Shown: positions 10,453-22,600, counted from the first letter of the stretch. The stretch is DNA of 64,000 nucleotides from Clostridia bacterium (GCA_022792395.1 JAAWAX010000041.1:1-64000); one strand, 5' to 3'. Notes: a model not told the origin generated them from the letters alone. Made by a program: numbers and translations.

Positions 10453-10572
10453 AAAAGTTTCTATATTTTTTCTTTGTAACTCCCAACATCGCACCATCTG
10501 TAATTGCATAATAGATGGTAAGCTTGTTGGTTCCCCCGAATTGTTACTGCATAAAAAATATAGAAACTTTTT
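10453..10572 (-). ncRNA. Candidate structured RNA/fold-back element, copy 1
   Basis: Nested stems; shares AGTAACAATTCGGGG, TTATGCAATTAC and GGGAGTTACNAAGAAAAAATATA with 23734-23856 on the + strand. Confidence 0.6.
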
Positions 10573-10850
10573 AAGTAAAAATATATTAAATCTGAACAGT
10601 AACAACTTTTGGGATAAAACTCCACCCCAAAGTCTTCCTTTTATATAAAAGGACAAGAAAAAGTAGCCAAAAAAATAAGAGCAAACAAAGATTTTTAGTT
10701 AATAAAATGCTTTTTAATATTTAAAAATAGAAAAATGTTACAATTTAGGAGGTATATTACAGAACTGTTAAATGTATGTTACATTTCAGTAAATACTATT
10801 GACATTCCCCAAAAAAAGAATAAAATAATAGTATTAAAGAGAGGCAAAAT

Positions 10851-11411
10851 ATGAGAATAATAGGTGGTAAAGCAAAAGGAACAAAACTATATACATTAGA
10901 GGGAGAAAATACAAGACCAACATTAGATAGAGTACGAGAATCTTTATTCAATATCCTTCAGTATGAACTTTCAGATAGTATATTTTTAGATTTATTTTCA
11001 GGTAGTGGAGCTTGTGGAATTGAAGCAGTCAGTAGAGGAGTAAAAAAAGCAATTCTCTGTGACAAATCAAAACGAGCGATTGAAATTATTAAGAAAAATG
11101 TAGCAAAGACACATATAGAAGAGAAAGTTGAAATTTATCAACTAGGATTTGAAGAACTATTAAAGACAAAAATAAAAGAAAAACCAGACATAGTTTTTAT
11201 AGATCCACCTTATCAAACGGATTATGCCTATCAAGCAATTAAGATAATGTTAGAAAATAATCTAATAAAGGAAGAAACCATCTTGATAATCGAAACAAAT
11301 CAGGAGAAAAGAATAAAAGAAGAAATCGAAGAATTAGAAATAGAAATCATGGATGAGAGAAAATATGGAAGAGTACATCTTATGTTCTTGAGACAAAAAA
11401 GAAAGGGGTAA
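10851..11411 (+). CDS. rsmD: 16S rRNA (guanine966-N2)-methyltransferase RsmD
   Basis: RIIGGKAKGTKL, TRPTLDRVRESLFNIL, FLDLFSGSGACGIEAVSRG, DIVFIDPPY. Confidence 0.95.
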   Translation: MRIIGGKAKGTKLYTLEGENTRPTLDRVRESLFNILQYELSDSIFLDLFSGSGACGIEAVSRGVKKAILCDKSKRAIEIIKKNVAKTHIEEKVEIYQLGFEELLKTKIKEKPDIVFIDPPYQTDYAYQAIKIMLENNLIKEETILIIETNQEKRIKEEIEELEIEIMDERKYGRVHLMFLRQKRKG

Positions 11412-11414
11412 ACC

Positions 11415-11918
11415 ATGGAAATATTCACAATATTAGAAACGTTAGAGGAATTATTAGAAGCAAGTAGAAATCTACCATTTTCTTCAAAAAGTGTAGTAGA
11501 CAAAGATGAAATGTTAGATTTAATTAAAGAAATTAGAATTAAACTTCCAGATGAGTTAAAACAAGCCAAATGGGTAAAAGAAGAAAGACAACGTATTTTA
11601 GTAGAAGCTCAAAAAGAAGCAGATGGCATTGTAAAAGAAGCAGAAAATAGAATTATTGCTATGGTCGATGAACATGAGATAACAAGAAAAGCATATGATC
11701 AAAAGACAGAAATTATAGAAACCGCTAATGAAATGTCAAGAGAAATATCAAAAGGAACAAAAGAATATGCTGACACATTATTGTTAAACACAGAAGAAGT
11801 ATTAAACAATACTTTAGAAAAACTAGAAAATAATATGTCAGAAGCATTAAACTTGATGCAATTATCATTAGAAGATACCATAAAAACAATACAAATTAGT
11901 AGAAAAGAATTGAAATAA
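11415..11918 (+). CDS. Coiled-coil protein (ATP synthase b-like/V-ATPase H-like)
   Basis: Helical EAQKEADGIVKEAENRI heptads; directly after rsmD. Confidence 0.6.
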   Translation: MEIFTILETLEELLEASRNLPFSSKSVVDKDEMLDLIKEIRIKLPDELKQAKWVKEERQRILVEAQKEADGIVKEAENRIIAMVDEHEITRKAYDQKTEIIETANEMSREISKGTKEYADTLLLNTEEVLNNTLEKLENNMSEALNLMQLSLEDTIKTIQISRKELK

Positions 11919-11920
11919 AA

Positions 11921-11955
11921 GTAAAAGTCAGAAGTTAGAACTCTGGCTTTTTTAG
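11921..11955 (+). terminator. Rho-independent terminator
   Basis: AAAGTCAGA..TCTGGCTTTTTT hairpin. Confidence 0.7.
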
Positions 11956-11977
11956 GGACAATTGGGGTCAAAGAAGG

Positions 11978-14464
11978 ATGGTGCAAGAAATGGCGAAAAA
12001 GAGAAGATATAAAAAGAAGAAAAATACAGCCTCAAAAGCAGATGTAACAGTAGTAGTTTTAATTATATTAAGCATCTTATTAGCGGTGCTAATATACACA
12101 AAATCTGGTGTGATTGGCTTGAAATTAAATGAGATATTAGGTGGCATGTTAGGAATTGTGCAATATATAGTACCAATTGGAATATTTGTAATATCCATTA
12201 AATTAGCTTCTGTTGGAAGCGAGGAATTAAATCCAAAGTTGATACAATATGGAATATTATTAGTAAGCTTATGTATTGTATGTAGTGTATTTCAAATTTC
12301 ATCAGGAGAATTGCCAAATAACAAAGAAATGTCAGAAGTTGTAAAAGATGCTTATCTTCTAGGTTCACAAAGTAAAGGTGGAGGAGCAATCGGGGCTTGT
12401 GGTGCTGTGCCACTTACGAATCTATTAGGAAACATAGGTGCTATTATCCTTTGTTTAGGAGTTGCTTTTGTACTAATTGTATTTACTTTTGGAATTAACA
12501 TGTCAGAGATTATTAGTAATATGTTAGAAAAAGCAGAAGAAAGAAAAGAACAAAGATTAGCCAATAGAGAAGAACTTCGCAAGGAAAGAGAAAAAGAAGA
12601 AGGAGAGACACCAGCAGAGCGTAGAAAAAGAGAAAGAGCAGAGCGATTAGCGCAAAAAGAATTAGCTAAACAAGAGAAAATGGCAATGGATGATCAAATC
12701 AAAATTAATTTTGGCGGAAGATTTGTAGATGGTATGGATGAAAATGTTGGGTTAAAAAAATATGATCATAGTGGAGATGATTTAGAACCATTAACCAAAC
12801 AGTCGAAATTAAAAGCAAAAGAAGAAAAGAAAAGAATGCAAGTACCAGAAATAGATGATATAGATGAAGAAGCAAACATGCAACCTGATGTCATTGAAAG
12901 TAATTTATTTAAAAATGTGGAAGAAGAAAAAGAAGATAAGACAAAAGCAGTGCTACAATTAGAGCATGCTATGACAGTTGAAGATGAACATTATGAATAT
13001 CCACCATTAGAGATTTTAGGAAAACCAAGCAAAAAATCTTTAAAGGGTGGAGCAAAAGCATTGACAGACACAGCAGCTAAATTACAAAAAACCCTACATA
13101 GTTTTGGCGTATCAGCAAAAGTGGAAAATGTTTCTGTAGGACCTGCGATTACGAGATATGAATTAAAACCAGCAGAGGGAGTGCGTGTTAGTAAAATAGC
13201 TAACCTAGCAGATGACATTGCTCTTAATTTAGCAGCAGAAACTATAAGAATTGAAGCACCAATTCCAGGAAAACAAGCTGTAGGAATCGAAGTGCCAAAT
13301 ACTGAAAGAGAAGCTGTTCATTTAAGAGAAGTTTTAGATAGTGATGTATTTAGAGATAACGAGTCAAAATTAGCAATTGCACTAGGAAAAGATGTAGCAG
13401 GAAACGTACAATTAGCCGATATTGCCAAAATGCCACACGTTTTAATTGCAGGTTCAACAGGTTCAGGAAAAAGTGTATGTATTAATACGATTATAACTAG
13501 TATTATTTATCATGCGAAACCAAGTGAAGTAAAATTTGTTATGGTAGACCCAAAAGTAGTAGAACTATCTGTATATAATGGAATACCACATCTTTTGATA
13601 CCAGTGGTAACAGATCCTAAAAAAGCAGCTGGAGCATTAGCATGGGCAGTACAAGAAATGGACAATCGTTATAATTTATTTGCTGAAAAAGGAGTAAGAG
13701 ACTTAAAAGGATATAATAAAGCGATTGAAAATGATGAAGAAGTAGGTCAACTACCACAAATTGTAATTATTGTAGATGAGTTGGCAGACCTAATGATGGT
13801 AGCTAAAAATGATGTAGAAGATGCTATTTGTCGATTGGCACAAAAAGCAAGAGCTGCAGGAATGCATTTAGTCATCGCAACGCAAAGACCATCTGTAGAT
13901 GTTATTACAGGATTAATCAAAGCCAATGTGCCATCTAGAATTGCCTTTGCTGTATCTTCACAAGTAGATTCTAGAACGATTTTAGATAGTGTAGGTGCTG
14001 AAAAACTATTAGGAAAAGGAGATATGCTGTACTTTCCATCTGGTGCACCAAAACCAGCTAGAGTACAAGGTGCATTTGTAACAGATGATGAAGTAGAAAA
14101 AATAGTAGACTTTGTAAAATCAAATGGAACAGCAACTTATAGTGAAGATATTCTAGAAAGCATAGAAAATAGCAATAAAACCGATAAAGAAATAGCAACT
14201 GAAAACACAGAAGATGATGACACAGATCCATTTTTAATGGAAGCCATTCAAACCGTTATAGAAACAGGACAAGCATCTACTTCATTTATTCAAAGAAGAT
14301 TTAAAGTAGGATACGCAAGAGCAGGAAGAATTATTGATCAAATGGAGGAAAGAGGTGTTATCTCTGGTTATCAAGGAAGTAAACCAAGAGAAGTGCTTAT
14401 GACCATGGATAGATGGAATGAATTAAAGATGGGAACAAGTGAAGAAACAAAACAAGAAGGATAA
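11978..14464 (+). CDS. ftsK: DNA translocase FtsK/SpoIIIE (start probably MAKKRR)
   Basis: [38 protein letters not shown]-terminal gamma wHTH. Confidence 0.97.
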   Translation: MVQEMAKKRRYKKKKNTASKADVTVVVLIILSILLAVLIYTKSGVIGLKLNEILGGMLGIVQYIVPIGIFVISIKLASVGSEELNPKLIQYGILLVSLCIVCSVFQISSGELPNNKEMSEVVKDAYLLGSQSKGGGAIGACGAVPLTNLLGNIGAIILCLGVAFVLIVFTFGINMSEIISNMLEKAEERKEQRLANREELRKEREKEEGETPAERRKRERAERLAQKELAKQEKMAMDDQIKINFGGRFVDGMDENVGLKKYDHSGDDLEPLTKQSKLKAKEEKKRMQVPEIDDIDEEANMQPDVIESNLFKNVEEEKEDKTKAVLQLEHAMTVEDEHYEYPPLEILGKPSKKSLKGGAKALTDTAAKLQKTLHSFGVSAKVENVSVGPAITRYELKPAEGVRVSKIANLADDIALNLAAETIRIEAPIPGKQAVGIEVPNTEREAVHLREVLDSDVFRDNESKLAIALGKDVAGNVQLADIAKMPHVLIAGSTGSGKSVCINTIITSIIYHAKPSEVKFVMVDPKVVELSVYNGIPHLLIPVVTDPKKAAGALAWAVQEMDNRYNLFAEKGVRDLKGYNKAIENDEEVGQLPQIVIIVDELADLMMVAKNDVEDAICRLAQKARAAGMHLVIATQRPSVDVITGLIKANVPSRIAFAVSSQVDSRTILDSVGAEKLLGKGDMLYFPSGAPKPARVQGAFVTDDEVEKIVDFVKSNGTATYSEDILESIENSNKTDKEIATENTEDDDTDPFLMEAIQTVIETGQASTSFIQRRFKVGYARAGRIIDQMEERGVISGYQGSKPREVLMTMDRWNELKMGTSEETKQEG

Positions 14465-14484
14465 AGAAGAATTTCACTAGTTCC

Positions 14485-14553
14485 GTTCCCCACTGGTTTC
14501 CTAAGTTTAAATGGGGAAAATTTCCCCATTTAAACCCGGAACCAGTGGGGAAC
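14485..14553. repeat. Palindromic REP-like element, family 2, copy 1
   Basis: GTTCCCCACTGGTTTCCTAAGTTTAAATGGGGAAAATTTCCCCATTTAAACCCGGAACCAGTGGGGAAC near-perfect palindrome. Confidence 0.9.
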
Positions 14554-14592
14554 TTGGAAACGAGAAACTTTCTTTTGAAAGGAGAAAAATTT

Positions 14593-16169
14593 TGCAAAAG
14601 AAAACCGATAAGTTTTTAGATAAAATTGTAAAAAAGGATTACAACAACGAACTAGAAAAAATCCTTGAAAAGAAGACATTTGATGAAAATACCAAAAGCC
14701 TTCTTCTTAGCATATTATACAAAATTGAAACAGCATACAAGGATTACGAGAAAGTGAAAGCAGATGTTGAAAGCAAAGAAGATTTTATACAAACTATCAT
14801 TGACAATATAAAAAATAATTGTGATGACATAAAAATTGTAACGTTACATTCAAAGGAAAGTGAAATGCTAGGAAATAAAACATTTCTAGTAGAAAAAAAT
14901 AAAAAGAGAATCATAAGTTATCCAATTGAAAGAAAAGTATTATATTGCTTATCTAAAATTAGTAAAAAAGAAAAAATTATCAAAGATAATTATTACATTA
15001 TAGATGAAACTTTAACCGATTTAATCAATGTGGGAAATAATATCAATACTGTTGAACCAATGCGTGACTTTAATGGATATTCGTGGACAACCATTCCAAA
15101 AGAAATAGAAAGTATAAAACATAATTTAGTGTATCAAAATATTAGAATGCTAGTAGGAAACCTATTTTTAAATAACTGGATAAAAAATAGTGAATATATT
15201 ATAGATTATATGGAATCTTTTCAAAATAAATTAGAAGAACAATATGGCAAAGAAAAGAAAGAACAATGGATGAAATCTTTAAATCAGATATCAGTACTAT
15301 TAGCGATTAGATATAATGAAAAGCTAAAAAATAAACTACAACAAGAAAAAATAGAGATAGAAAAACAATTAGAAAAAACAAAGGATAACCAAGAATTTGT
15401 ACAAGAAATGACACAAGAAAAACGAAGACTGACAAAAGAAATTAAGCAAATGGATGAAACACTAAATAATAAGGAAATGTTGCAAAAAGAATATGAAAAA
15501 AGAAATGAATTTTTGCCACTAGAGCAAAAAATATTTAGCAGTAGAATATTATCGCAAATGATGATGAAAGAAAGAGAAGAAAAACTAAAAAAATTAGAAA
15601 GCGTAAATGATTTACTAAATCCACAAAAATTTGTAGCATTAAAGAAAACGCTAGAAAGCAAAGAGAAATATTTAAAATTATTAGACAAAGATGATTTAGA
15701 CAAAGAAATTAGACATACCATGATAGAACTGCAAAAGATTTTTTTATCATGTTATCAAACAAAAATTGCAAAAGTAGATACCAAGCAAGAAGCCATGAAA
15801 CTTATTTATGAATTTCGATATTATTGTTTATTGCCATTTGATGATAGATTATTAATCCATCAAGTAGAAGAGTTGAAACTTCATGTAATGGAACTAGAAA
15901 AGGGATTAATTGAAAAAGCACATCAACTAAAATTAATCGAGACATATGCAAAAGAAATAGACTATGAAATTTTAAAAAATATATTTTCTATTAGAGTGAT
16001 TAATTTAGAAGATTTATATATCAAAGTGATAAAAGAAAAAGAGAACTACTATGTGCAATTATTTGATGAAGAGGTATTTGAAGAAAAGATACCAATCGAA
16101 TCATTAGAAAATAGAAATAAAAAAGAAATATCATTTAAGTTAAACAAAAAGATGAAAATTTTTAATTAA
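14593..16169 (+). CDS. Coiled-coil protein of unknown function (track ORF begins at 14511 inside the repeat)
   Basis: RBS aaaggag then TTG at about 14593; long E/K-rich coiled coil. Confidence 0.6.
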
Positions 16170-16198
16170 AAAGAGCTTAAGGAAAGGAGCAAAAAATA

Positions 16199-17852
16199 AT
16201 GAAAATCACATTTTTAGGAGCAACTAGAACGGTTACAGGGTCTAATTTTTTAGTAGAAGCTTGTGGAAAAAAATTTTTAGTAGATTGTGGAATGTGGCAA
16301 GGAAAAGCAGAACAGGAAGCACAAAATGCAGATGATTTTGAATTTAATCCAACAGATATCGATTTTATGCTATTAACACATGCTCATATTGATCACTCTG
16401 GAAGAATACCGAAATTATACAATGAAGGTTTTAGAAAAAAAATTTATGCTCACAAAGCAACTTGTGACTTATGTGCATTAATGCTACCAGATAGTGGACA
16501 TATTCAAGAAATGGAAAACGAATGGAAAAATAAAAAAAGAAAAAGAAAAGGAGAAGAGGAAAGAACTCCATTATATACAGCAGAAGAAGCAGCAAGGTCA
16601 TTGGAAATATTTGAACCAGTACAATATGATGAAATCATAGAAATTACCGAAGACATTCATGTGAGATTTAATGATGCTGGTCACATGTTAGGTTCAAGTA
16701 TCATTGAATTATGGACAAAAGAAGAAGGAAAAGAAACGAAAACAGTATTTACAGGGGATTTAGGAAATAATGACATTCCTTTATTAGATTCTCCAACCAT
16801 GATAGAAAGTACTGACTATTTAGTGATGGAATCTACTTATGGAAGTCGATTACACTTACGAAATGATGAAAAAGCAGAACTGTTTTTAGACATTGTATCA
16901 GAAACATTAGACAATGGTGGAAGTGTAGTAATTCCTTCTTTTGCTGTGCGGAAGAACACAAGAGATTTTATATGAAATCAATAAATTAAAAGAAATAAAA
17001 GATGATGATGAATTTAGAAGAAAATACAAAACATTAATGAAATCAAATGTGTATGTAGATAGTCCATTAGCCATATCAGCAACTGAAGTATTTCGAGAAA
17101 ATACTAATTTGTTTGAAGAACAAATTCAAGAAGAAATTATGAGAGGAGACAATCCACTTGAATTTCCAGGATTAAAATTTACACAAACAGCAGATGAATC
17201 AAAGGCATTAAACGAAGACCAAACACCAAGTATTATTATATCAGCAAGTGGAATGTGTGAAGTAGGAAGAATTAAGCATCATTTAAAACATAACTTGTGG
17301 AATCCAAAATCGACTATACTTTTTGTAGGATACCAAGCACCAGGAACATTAGGGTATAGTATTGTAAATGGAGCGAAAAAAGTAAAAATATTGGGAGAAG
17401 AAATTGCAGTAAATGCTAGAATCGAATATATTGAGGGATATTCAGGACATGCCGATCAAGAAGGCTTAATGAACTTTATTTATTCTTTTATCAATAAACC
17501 AAAACATATCTTTTTAGTACATGGAGAAGCAGAAGCACAAAATATATTAGCAGAAAAGATAGAGCAAGATACCAAAATTTCTATAACGGTTCCAGAATTC
17601 GGAGAGACTTATGAAATCAATGGTATAGAAGAAAAAATAGAAATGACTCATAAAATAGAAAGAAGAATAACATCAGCGATTAGGCGTGAAGTAATCGATA
17701 GACTAGAAAAGCTAAAAGAAGAAATTAAAGACATGGATTCCTATGTAAGACAAGATATTAGTGATGACAAATTAAAAGATGAAGATATCTTTAGAATTAA
17801 CGAAAAGATAAAAGATTTAGAAAAACAAATTATACAAGTAATAGAAGGATAA
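16199..17852 (+). CDS. MBL-fold RNase/exonuclease (RMMBL/beta-CASP type), split by +1 shift at CGG 16949
   Basis: LLTHAHIDHSGRIP, DAGHMLGSS, FTGDLG; ORFs 16199-16975 and 16941-17852 join as VIPSFAV|GRTQEILYEINK. Confidence 0.9.
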
Positions 17853-17920
17853 TGGCTAAAGTGGGACAGGCACAACTTAACCATTTTTGGCTAAAGTGGG
17901 ACAGGCACAAGTTAGCCATT
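17851..17920 (-). repeat. REP-like tandem pair (GTGCCTGTCCCA) copy 2
   Basis: Two GGGACAGGCAC motifs; overlaps the stop of the upstream gene. Confidence 0.9.
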
Positions 17921-17959
17921 AATTAATAGAAAAATAATGCTTGTTAGAAGGAGAAAAAG

Positions 17960-19921
17960 ATGGAAAATAAGTATTGGAATGAAGCTATGATAGGGAACAA
18001 AAATATGTTAGTAACTTATACAGGGAAAGGGGAAATACAAAGAATCTATTTCCCAAGTAAAGATAGTAGACAATATATAGATTATTTTCATACAGGAGTA
18101 AAAATCAATTATTCTGATTTAATTTATTTACATGATGATATTAATAATGTTTATAAGCAATATTATGATACTGATACTAATATATTAAATACAGAAATAA
18201 CAAATACTTATTTTAATCTAAAAATTGTTCAAACAGATTATGTGATGATAAAAGAAAATGTGTTAGTTAAAAAGTATACTTTTTTGAATGAAGGGAAAAT
18301 TGATTTAAATACTAGTTTTTATATACACTCTCAATTATTATCCGATTACAATAATCATGTCAGTTGCAAAATCATAGATGGCGGTATGTTACAATATGCT
18401 CATGATTTTACTTTTTCTACTTTTGCTAAAGGACATAAACTTTCTAAACATCAAATCAATGGAAGCAAAGAAACGATAAAAAGAGGGGAAATTCAAGATA
18501 AAGATTACATAGGTATGTCAAAGGATAGTAGCATTTGCTATGATTTAGGAGTAATTCCGCCACAAGAAAAGAAAAGTTTAGAAATTTGCATAGTAATTGG
18601 GGAAAATAAGAATATATCACAAATAGAAAATGATATTGAAAGAATTAAGAAAATAGACTTAAACAAAGAATATACAGAAACAAAAGCCTATTGGCGAAAA
18701 TATGTAAAAACACATAATGGATTAAATTTAAAAGAGACAGAAAATAGTTATGATGAAAAGATTTATGACATTTATAAAAGAAGTATATTACTATTTCCAC
18801 TATTAACAAATCCAGAAACTGGTGGAATTATTGCTTCACCAGAAATTGATGAAAACTTTACACAATGTGGAAGATATGCTTATTGTTGGACAAGAGATGC
18901 TGTATTTATGACAAAAGCCTTAGATATTTTAAAGATGGAAAAAGAAACGGAAAAATTTTATAAAGTATTCTGTAAAAATACGCAAAGTAAAAACGGAATG
19001 TGGGAGCAAAGATTTTTCACAGATGGAAAATTAGCACCAGCATGGGGATATCAAATTGATGAAACAGCAAGTGTTGTATATGGCATATATGAGCATTATC
19101 AATATACCAAATCAGAAAAATTTTTAAAAGACAATTTATCAATGTGTGAAAAGGCAGTAGATTTTTTAAAGCAATATGTAAAAGATTGGCTAAAACTAGA
19201 AGGACAAGATGAATATGATCAAGATAAAGTACAACAAGAAATAGAGGCGAGTATAGATTATCAGGGGCATAAATATCATGTAAGTTATGATTTATGGGAA
19301 ATGTGTGAAGGAATCCATTTATATTCACTAGCAAGTATCTATGCAGCATTTGAATGCATGATGAAAATTTATAGAGTATTGGGAGATAAAACATCTGACT
19401 TTGAAAATAATCGATTAAAAGATGAAAAAATTATAAAAAGTGAAAGAGAATTAGAAAAATTACAAACAGAAATCAAAAAATATATCAATGAAAATATGTA
19501 TGATGAAGAAAAGAAAACTTATTTAAGAAACACAGAAGATGAAAAAATGGACATTAGTATCATAGGCGCTGTTACACCATTCAATCTATTTAAAGCAAAA
19601 GAAAAGAAAATAGTCAATACAGTCGAAAGAATCAACTTATCCTTAAGAACCTATACAGGAGGATACCAAAGATTTGAAGGAGACCATTATCGAAATGGGA
19701 ATCCATGGCCAATTGCCAACTTATGGATGACACTATATTATTTAGAAACAGGAGAGAAGAAAAAAGCAAAAGAAACCTTTGACTTTGTAGTCAAAACAGC
19801 AGGAAAGCACGACTTTTTAGGAGAACAAGTAGACAACAATACCTTGCAACCGAACTGGGTACTAGGTCTTGGTTGGTCTCATGCTATGTTCATCATTGTA
19901 TTAGAAAAATTATATGGCTAA
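17960..19921 (+). CDS. Glycoside hydrolase family 15-type (glucoamylase-like) protein
   Basis: GRYAYCWTRDAVFMTKALD, C-terminal YTGGYQRFEGDHYRNGNPWPIANLW. Confidence 0.85.
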   Translation: MENKYWNEAMIGNKNMLVTYTGKGEIQRIYFPSKDSRQYIDYFHTGVKINYSDLIYLHDDINNVYKQYYDTDTNILNTEITNTYFNLKIVQTDYVMIKENVLVKKYTFLNEGKIDLNTSFYIHSQLLSDYNNHVSCKIIDGGMLQYAHDFTFSTFAKGHKLSKHQINGSKETIKRGEIQDKDYIGMSKDSSICYDLGVIPPQEKKSLEICIVIGENKNISQIENDIERIKKIDLNKEYTETKAYWRKYVKTHNGLNLKETENSYDEKIYDIYKRSILLFPLLTNPETGGIIASPEIDENFTQCGRYAYCWTRDAVFMTKALDILKMEKETEKFYKVFCKNTQSKNGMWEQRFFTDGKLAPAWGYQIDETASVVYGIYEHYQYTKSEKFLKDNLSMCEKAVDFLKQYVKDWLKLEGQDEYDQDKVQQEIEASIDYQGHKYHVSYDLWEMCEGIHLYSLASIYAAFECMMKIYRVLGDKTSDFENNRLKDEKIIKSERELEKLQTEIKKYINENMYDEEKKTYLRNTEDEKMDISIIGAVTPFNLFKAKEKKIVNTVERINLSLRTYTGGYQRFEGDHYRNGNPWPIANLWMTLYYLETGEKKKAKETFDFVVKTAGKHDFLGEQVDNNTLQPNWVLGLGWSHAMFIIVLEKLYG

Positions 19922-19984
19922 ACTGGGACAGGCACAACTTAACCATTTTTGGCTAAATTGGGACAGGCACAATGTGACCATTTC
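19914..19984 (-). repeat. REP-like tandem pair copy 3, left flank of the RAYT gene
   Basis: Two GGGACAGGCAC motifs; supplies the stop codon of the GH15 gene. Confidence 0.9.
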
Positions 19985-20093
19985 AATATAAATGTAAAAA
20001 AATGTAAAATAGTATAGCAAAATAATAAAAAATGTGCTATACTATTTTTACTAATATTTATATTGAGTAATACGAAAAGGGAGGTTAGACAGA

Positions 20094-20882
20094 TTGCCGA
20101 GGCAACCAAGAAGGAAAAGTCATACTGATGTTTATCATTGTATGCTACGAGGAATTAACAAACAAGATATTTTTTTCGATAATAAAGATTATTTAGAATT
20201 TCAAGATATTATTAGGAAATCAAAGAAAACTTATTTATATCAATTATATTCGTATGTTTTAATGCCAAATCATGTTCATTTAGAAATCAAAGATGAAAAT
20301 CAAAAAGTATCCAAAATTATTCATAGTATAGCAACAAGCTATGCCAATTATTTTAATAAAAAATATGAAAGAAAAGGACATTTATTTGAAAATCGATTTA
20401 AAAGTAAAACTGTTGAAAATGCATATTATATACTAAATTTAGTTAGGTACATTCATCAAAATCCGTTAAAAGCAGGAATTAACAAAATGGAACAGTATAA
20501 ATGGAGTAGTTACATGGAATATTTTCAAGAAGAACAAGTAAAAGAAGATGATAAAATAGTAGATGAAAAAGAGATTTTAAATATGTTTTTATCAGAAAAA
20601 GAACGAGCAAAAGAAGAATTTTTTGAATTTAATAAAAAGGTTTTCAATTTTCAAGAAAGCATAGAGTTGTTAGAATATGAAATGAAAAGTAAATTGACAG
20701 ATGAAGAGGTAATTTATTTTATAAAGGAAGAATTAGGAATTTATAATATTCAAGAAATACAAAAGTATAGTAAAAATGAGAGAGATAAAATAATACGAAA
20801 AATTAAGAAATTTAAAGGTATAACACAAAAACAGGTAGCGAGAATATTAGGAATTAATATTAGAATAATACAGAGGGCTTAA
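20094..20882 (+). CDS. REP-associated tyrosine transposase-like (RAYT, Y1/IS200-like) with C-terminal HTH
   Basis: TDVYHCMLRGINKQDIF, LMPNHVHLEI (HUH motif HVH), YIHQNPLKAG, WSSYMEY. Confidence 0.9.
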   Translation: MPRQPRRKSHTDVYHCMLRGINKQDIFFDNKDYLEFQDIIRKSKKTYLYQLYSYVLMPNHVHLEIKDENQKVSKIIHSIATSYANYFNKKYERKGHLFENRFKSKTVENAYYILNLVRYIHQNPLKAGINKMEQYKWSSYMEYFQEEQVKEDDKIVDEKEILNMFLSEKERAKEEFFEFNKKVFNFQESIELLEYEMKSKLTDEEVIYFIKEELGIYNIQEIQKYSKNERDKIIRKIKKFKGITQKQVARILGINIRIIQRA

Positions 20883-20883
20883 G

Positions 20884-20961
20884 GAATGGTTAAGCTGTGC
20901 CTGTCCCAGATTAACCAAAGAAGAGAAAAAATGGTTAAGTTGTGCCTGTCCCAACTTAACT
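20884..20961 (+). repeat. REP-like tandem pair copy 4, right flank of the RAYT gene, inverted relative to copy 3
   Basis: Two GTGCCTGTCCCA motifs. Confidence 0.9.
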
Positions 20962-21085
20962 ATAGCAAAAAAATAAAAAAATACTTGCAAAGTATTGCTT
21001 TTTGGTATAGAATTGAATTGCCTAAAAAAATTAGGTAATACTATAATAAAGAATAGATGCCAAAATCTTTGAGTTAGATGAATAG

Positions 21086-22117
<1,032 letters not shown>

Positions 22118-22371
22118 TTCTAATAAAAAGAGATAAAGTTAAGATTTTTTGTAAATATAATTTAGGCTAAATGTCAATAGTTGGGGTGGAAAACTTTGAA
22201 AGTTTTTGCCTCAATATTTTTGTGCTTTTTTATTCTTTTATGATGAAAAATTAGACAAAAAATATTTTTAAAAACCCTTGCAATTTATGAGTGAAATTTG
22301 TTATAATATTCAAGATAAAAATACAAAAATAAATTTAGTACAAAAAATAATAAAAAAGAAAGGAAATAAAA

Positions 22372-22455
22372 ATGAAAAAAGAATTAAGAAGAACAAAATT
22401 AATAATAAAAGCCAGTATTTTCTTAATTGTTGTTTTATTTTTATTTATTTTATAA
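22372..22455 (+). CDS. Small (27 aa) putative membrane peptide
   Basis: RBS aaagga; MKKELRRTKLIIKASIFLIVVLFLFIL. Confidence 0.35.
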   Translation: MKKELRRTKLIIKASIFLIVVLFLFIL

Positions 22456-22491
22456 ATAAGGAGAAATGTTCCTTATTTTTTTTGTATGCTA

Positions 22492-22600
22492 GGAAAGTTA
22501 CCATGATATGATGACTTTCTATAGAATACAAATATGGGAATTTTAAGAATTTCTTTGCGTGTACCATCGATTAGAAATTCTAATAATTTGTTTTTTGTAA
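22492..22600 (+). repeat. Intergenic two-hairpin repeat, copy 1
   Basis: AAAGTTACCATGATATGATGACTTT..GAATTTCTTTGCG..CCATCG.TTAGAAATTC; matches 36729-36840. Confidence 0.75.

Noticed and set aside
10385-10656. Track ORFs on both strands of 10385-10656
   Set aside because: They lie over the structured hairpin element and look non-coding
14511-14592. N-terminal extension MGKISPFKPGTSGE of the 14511 ORF
   Set aside because: Encoded by the palindromic repeat; the RBS-supported start is near 14593
19914-20961. CRISPR-like interpretation of the repeated GTGCCTGTCCC motifs
   Set aside because: Only pairs at dispersed loci, no regular spacers, no cas genes; RAYT/REP fits better
22278-22511. 77 aa ORF
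   Set aside because: Low-complexity K/N-rich translation of intergenic DNA; only the 27 aa ORF with an RBS in another frame is plausible
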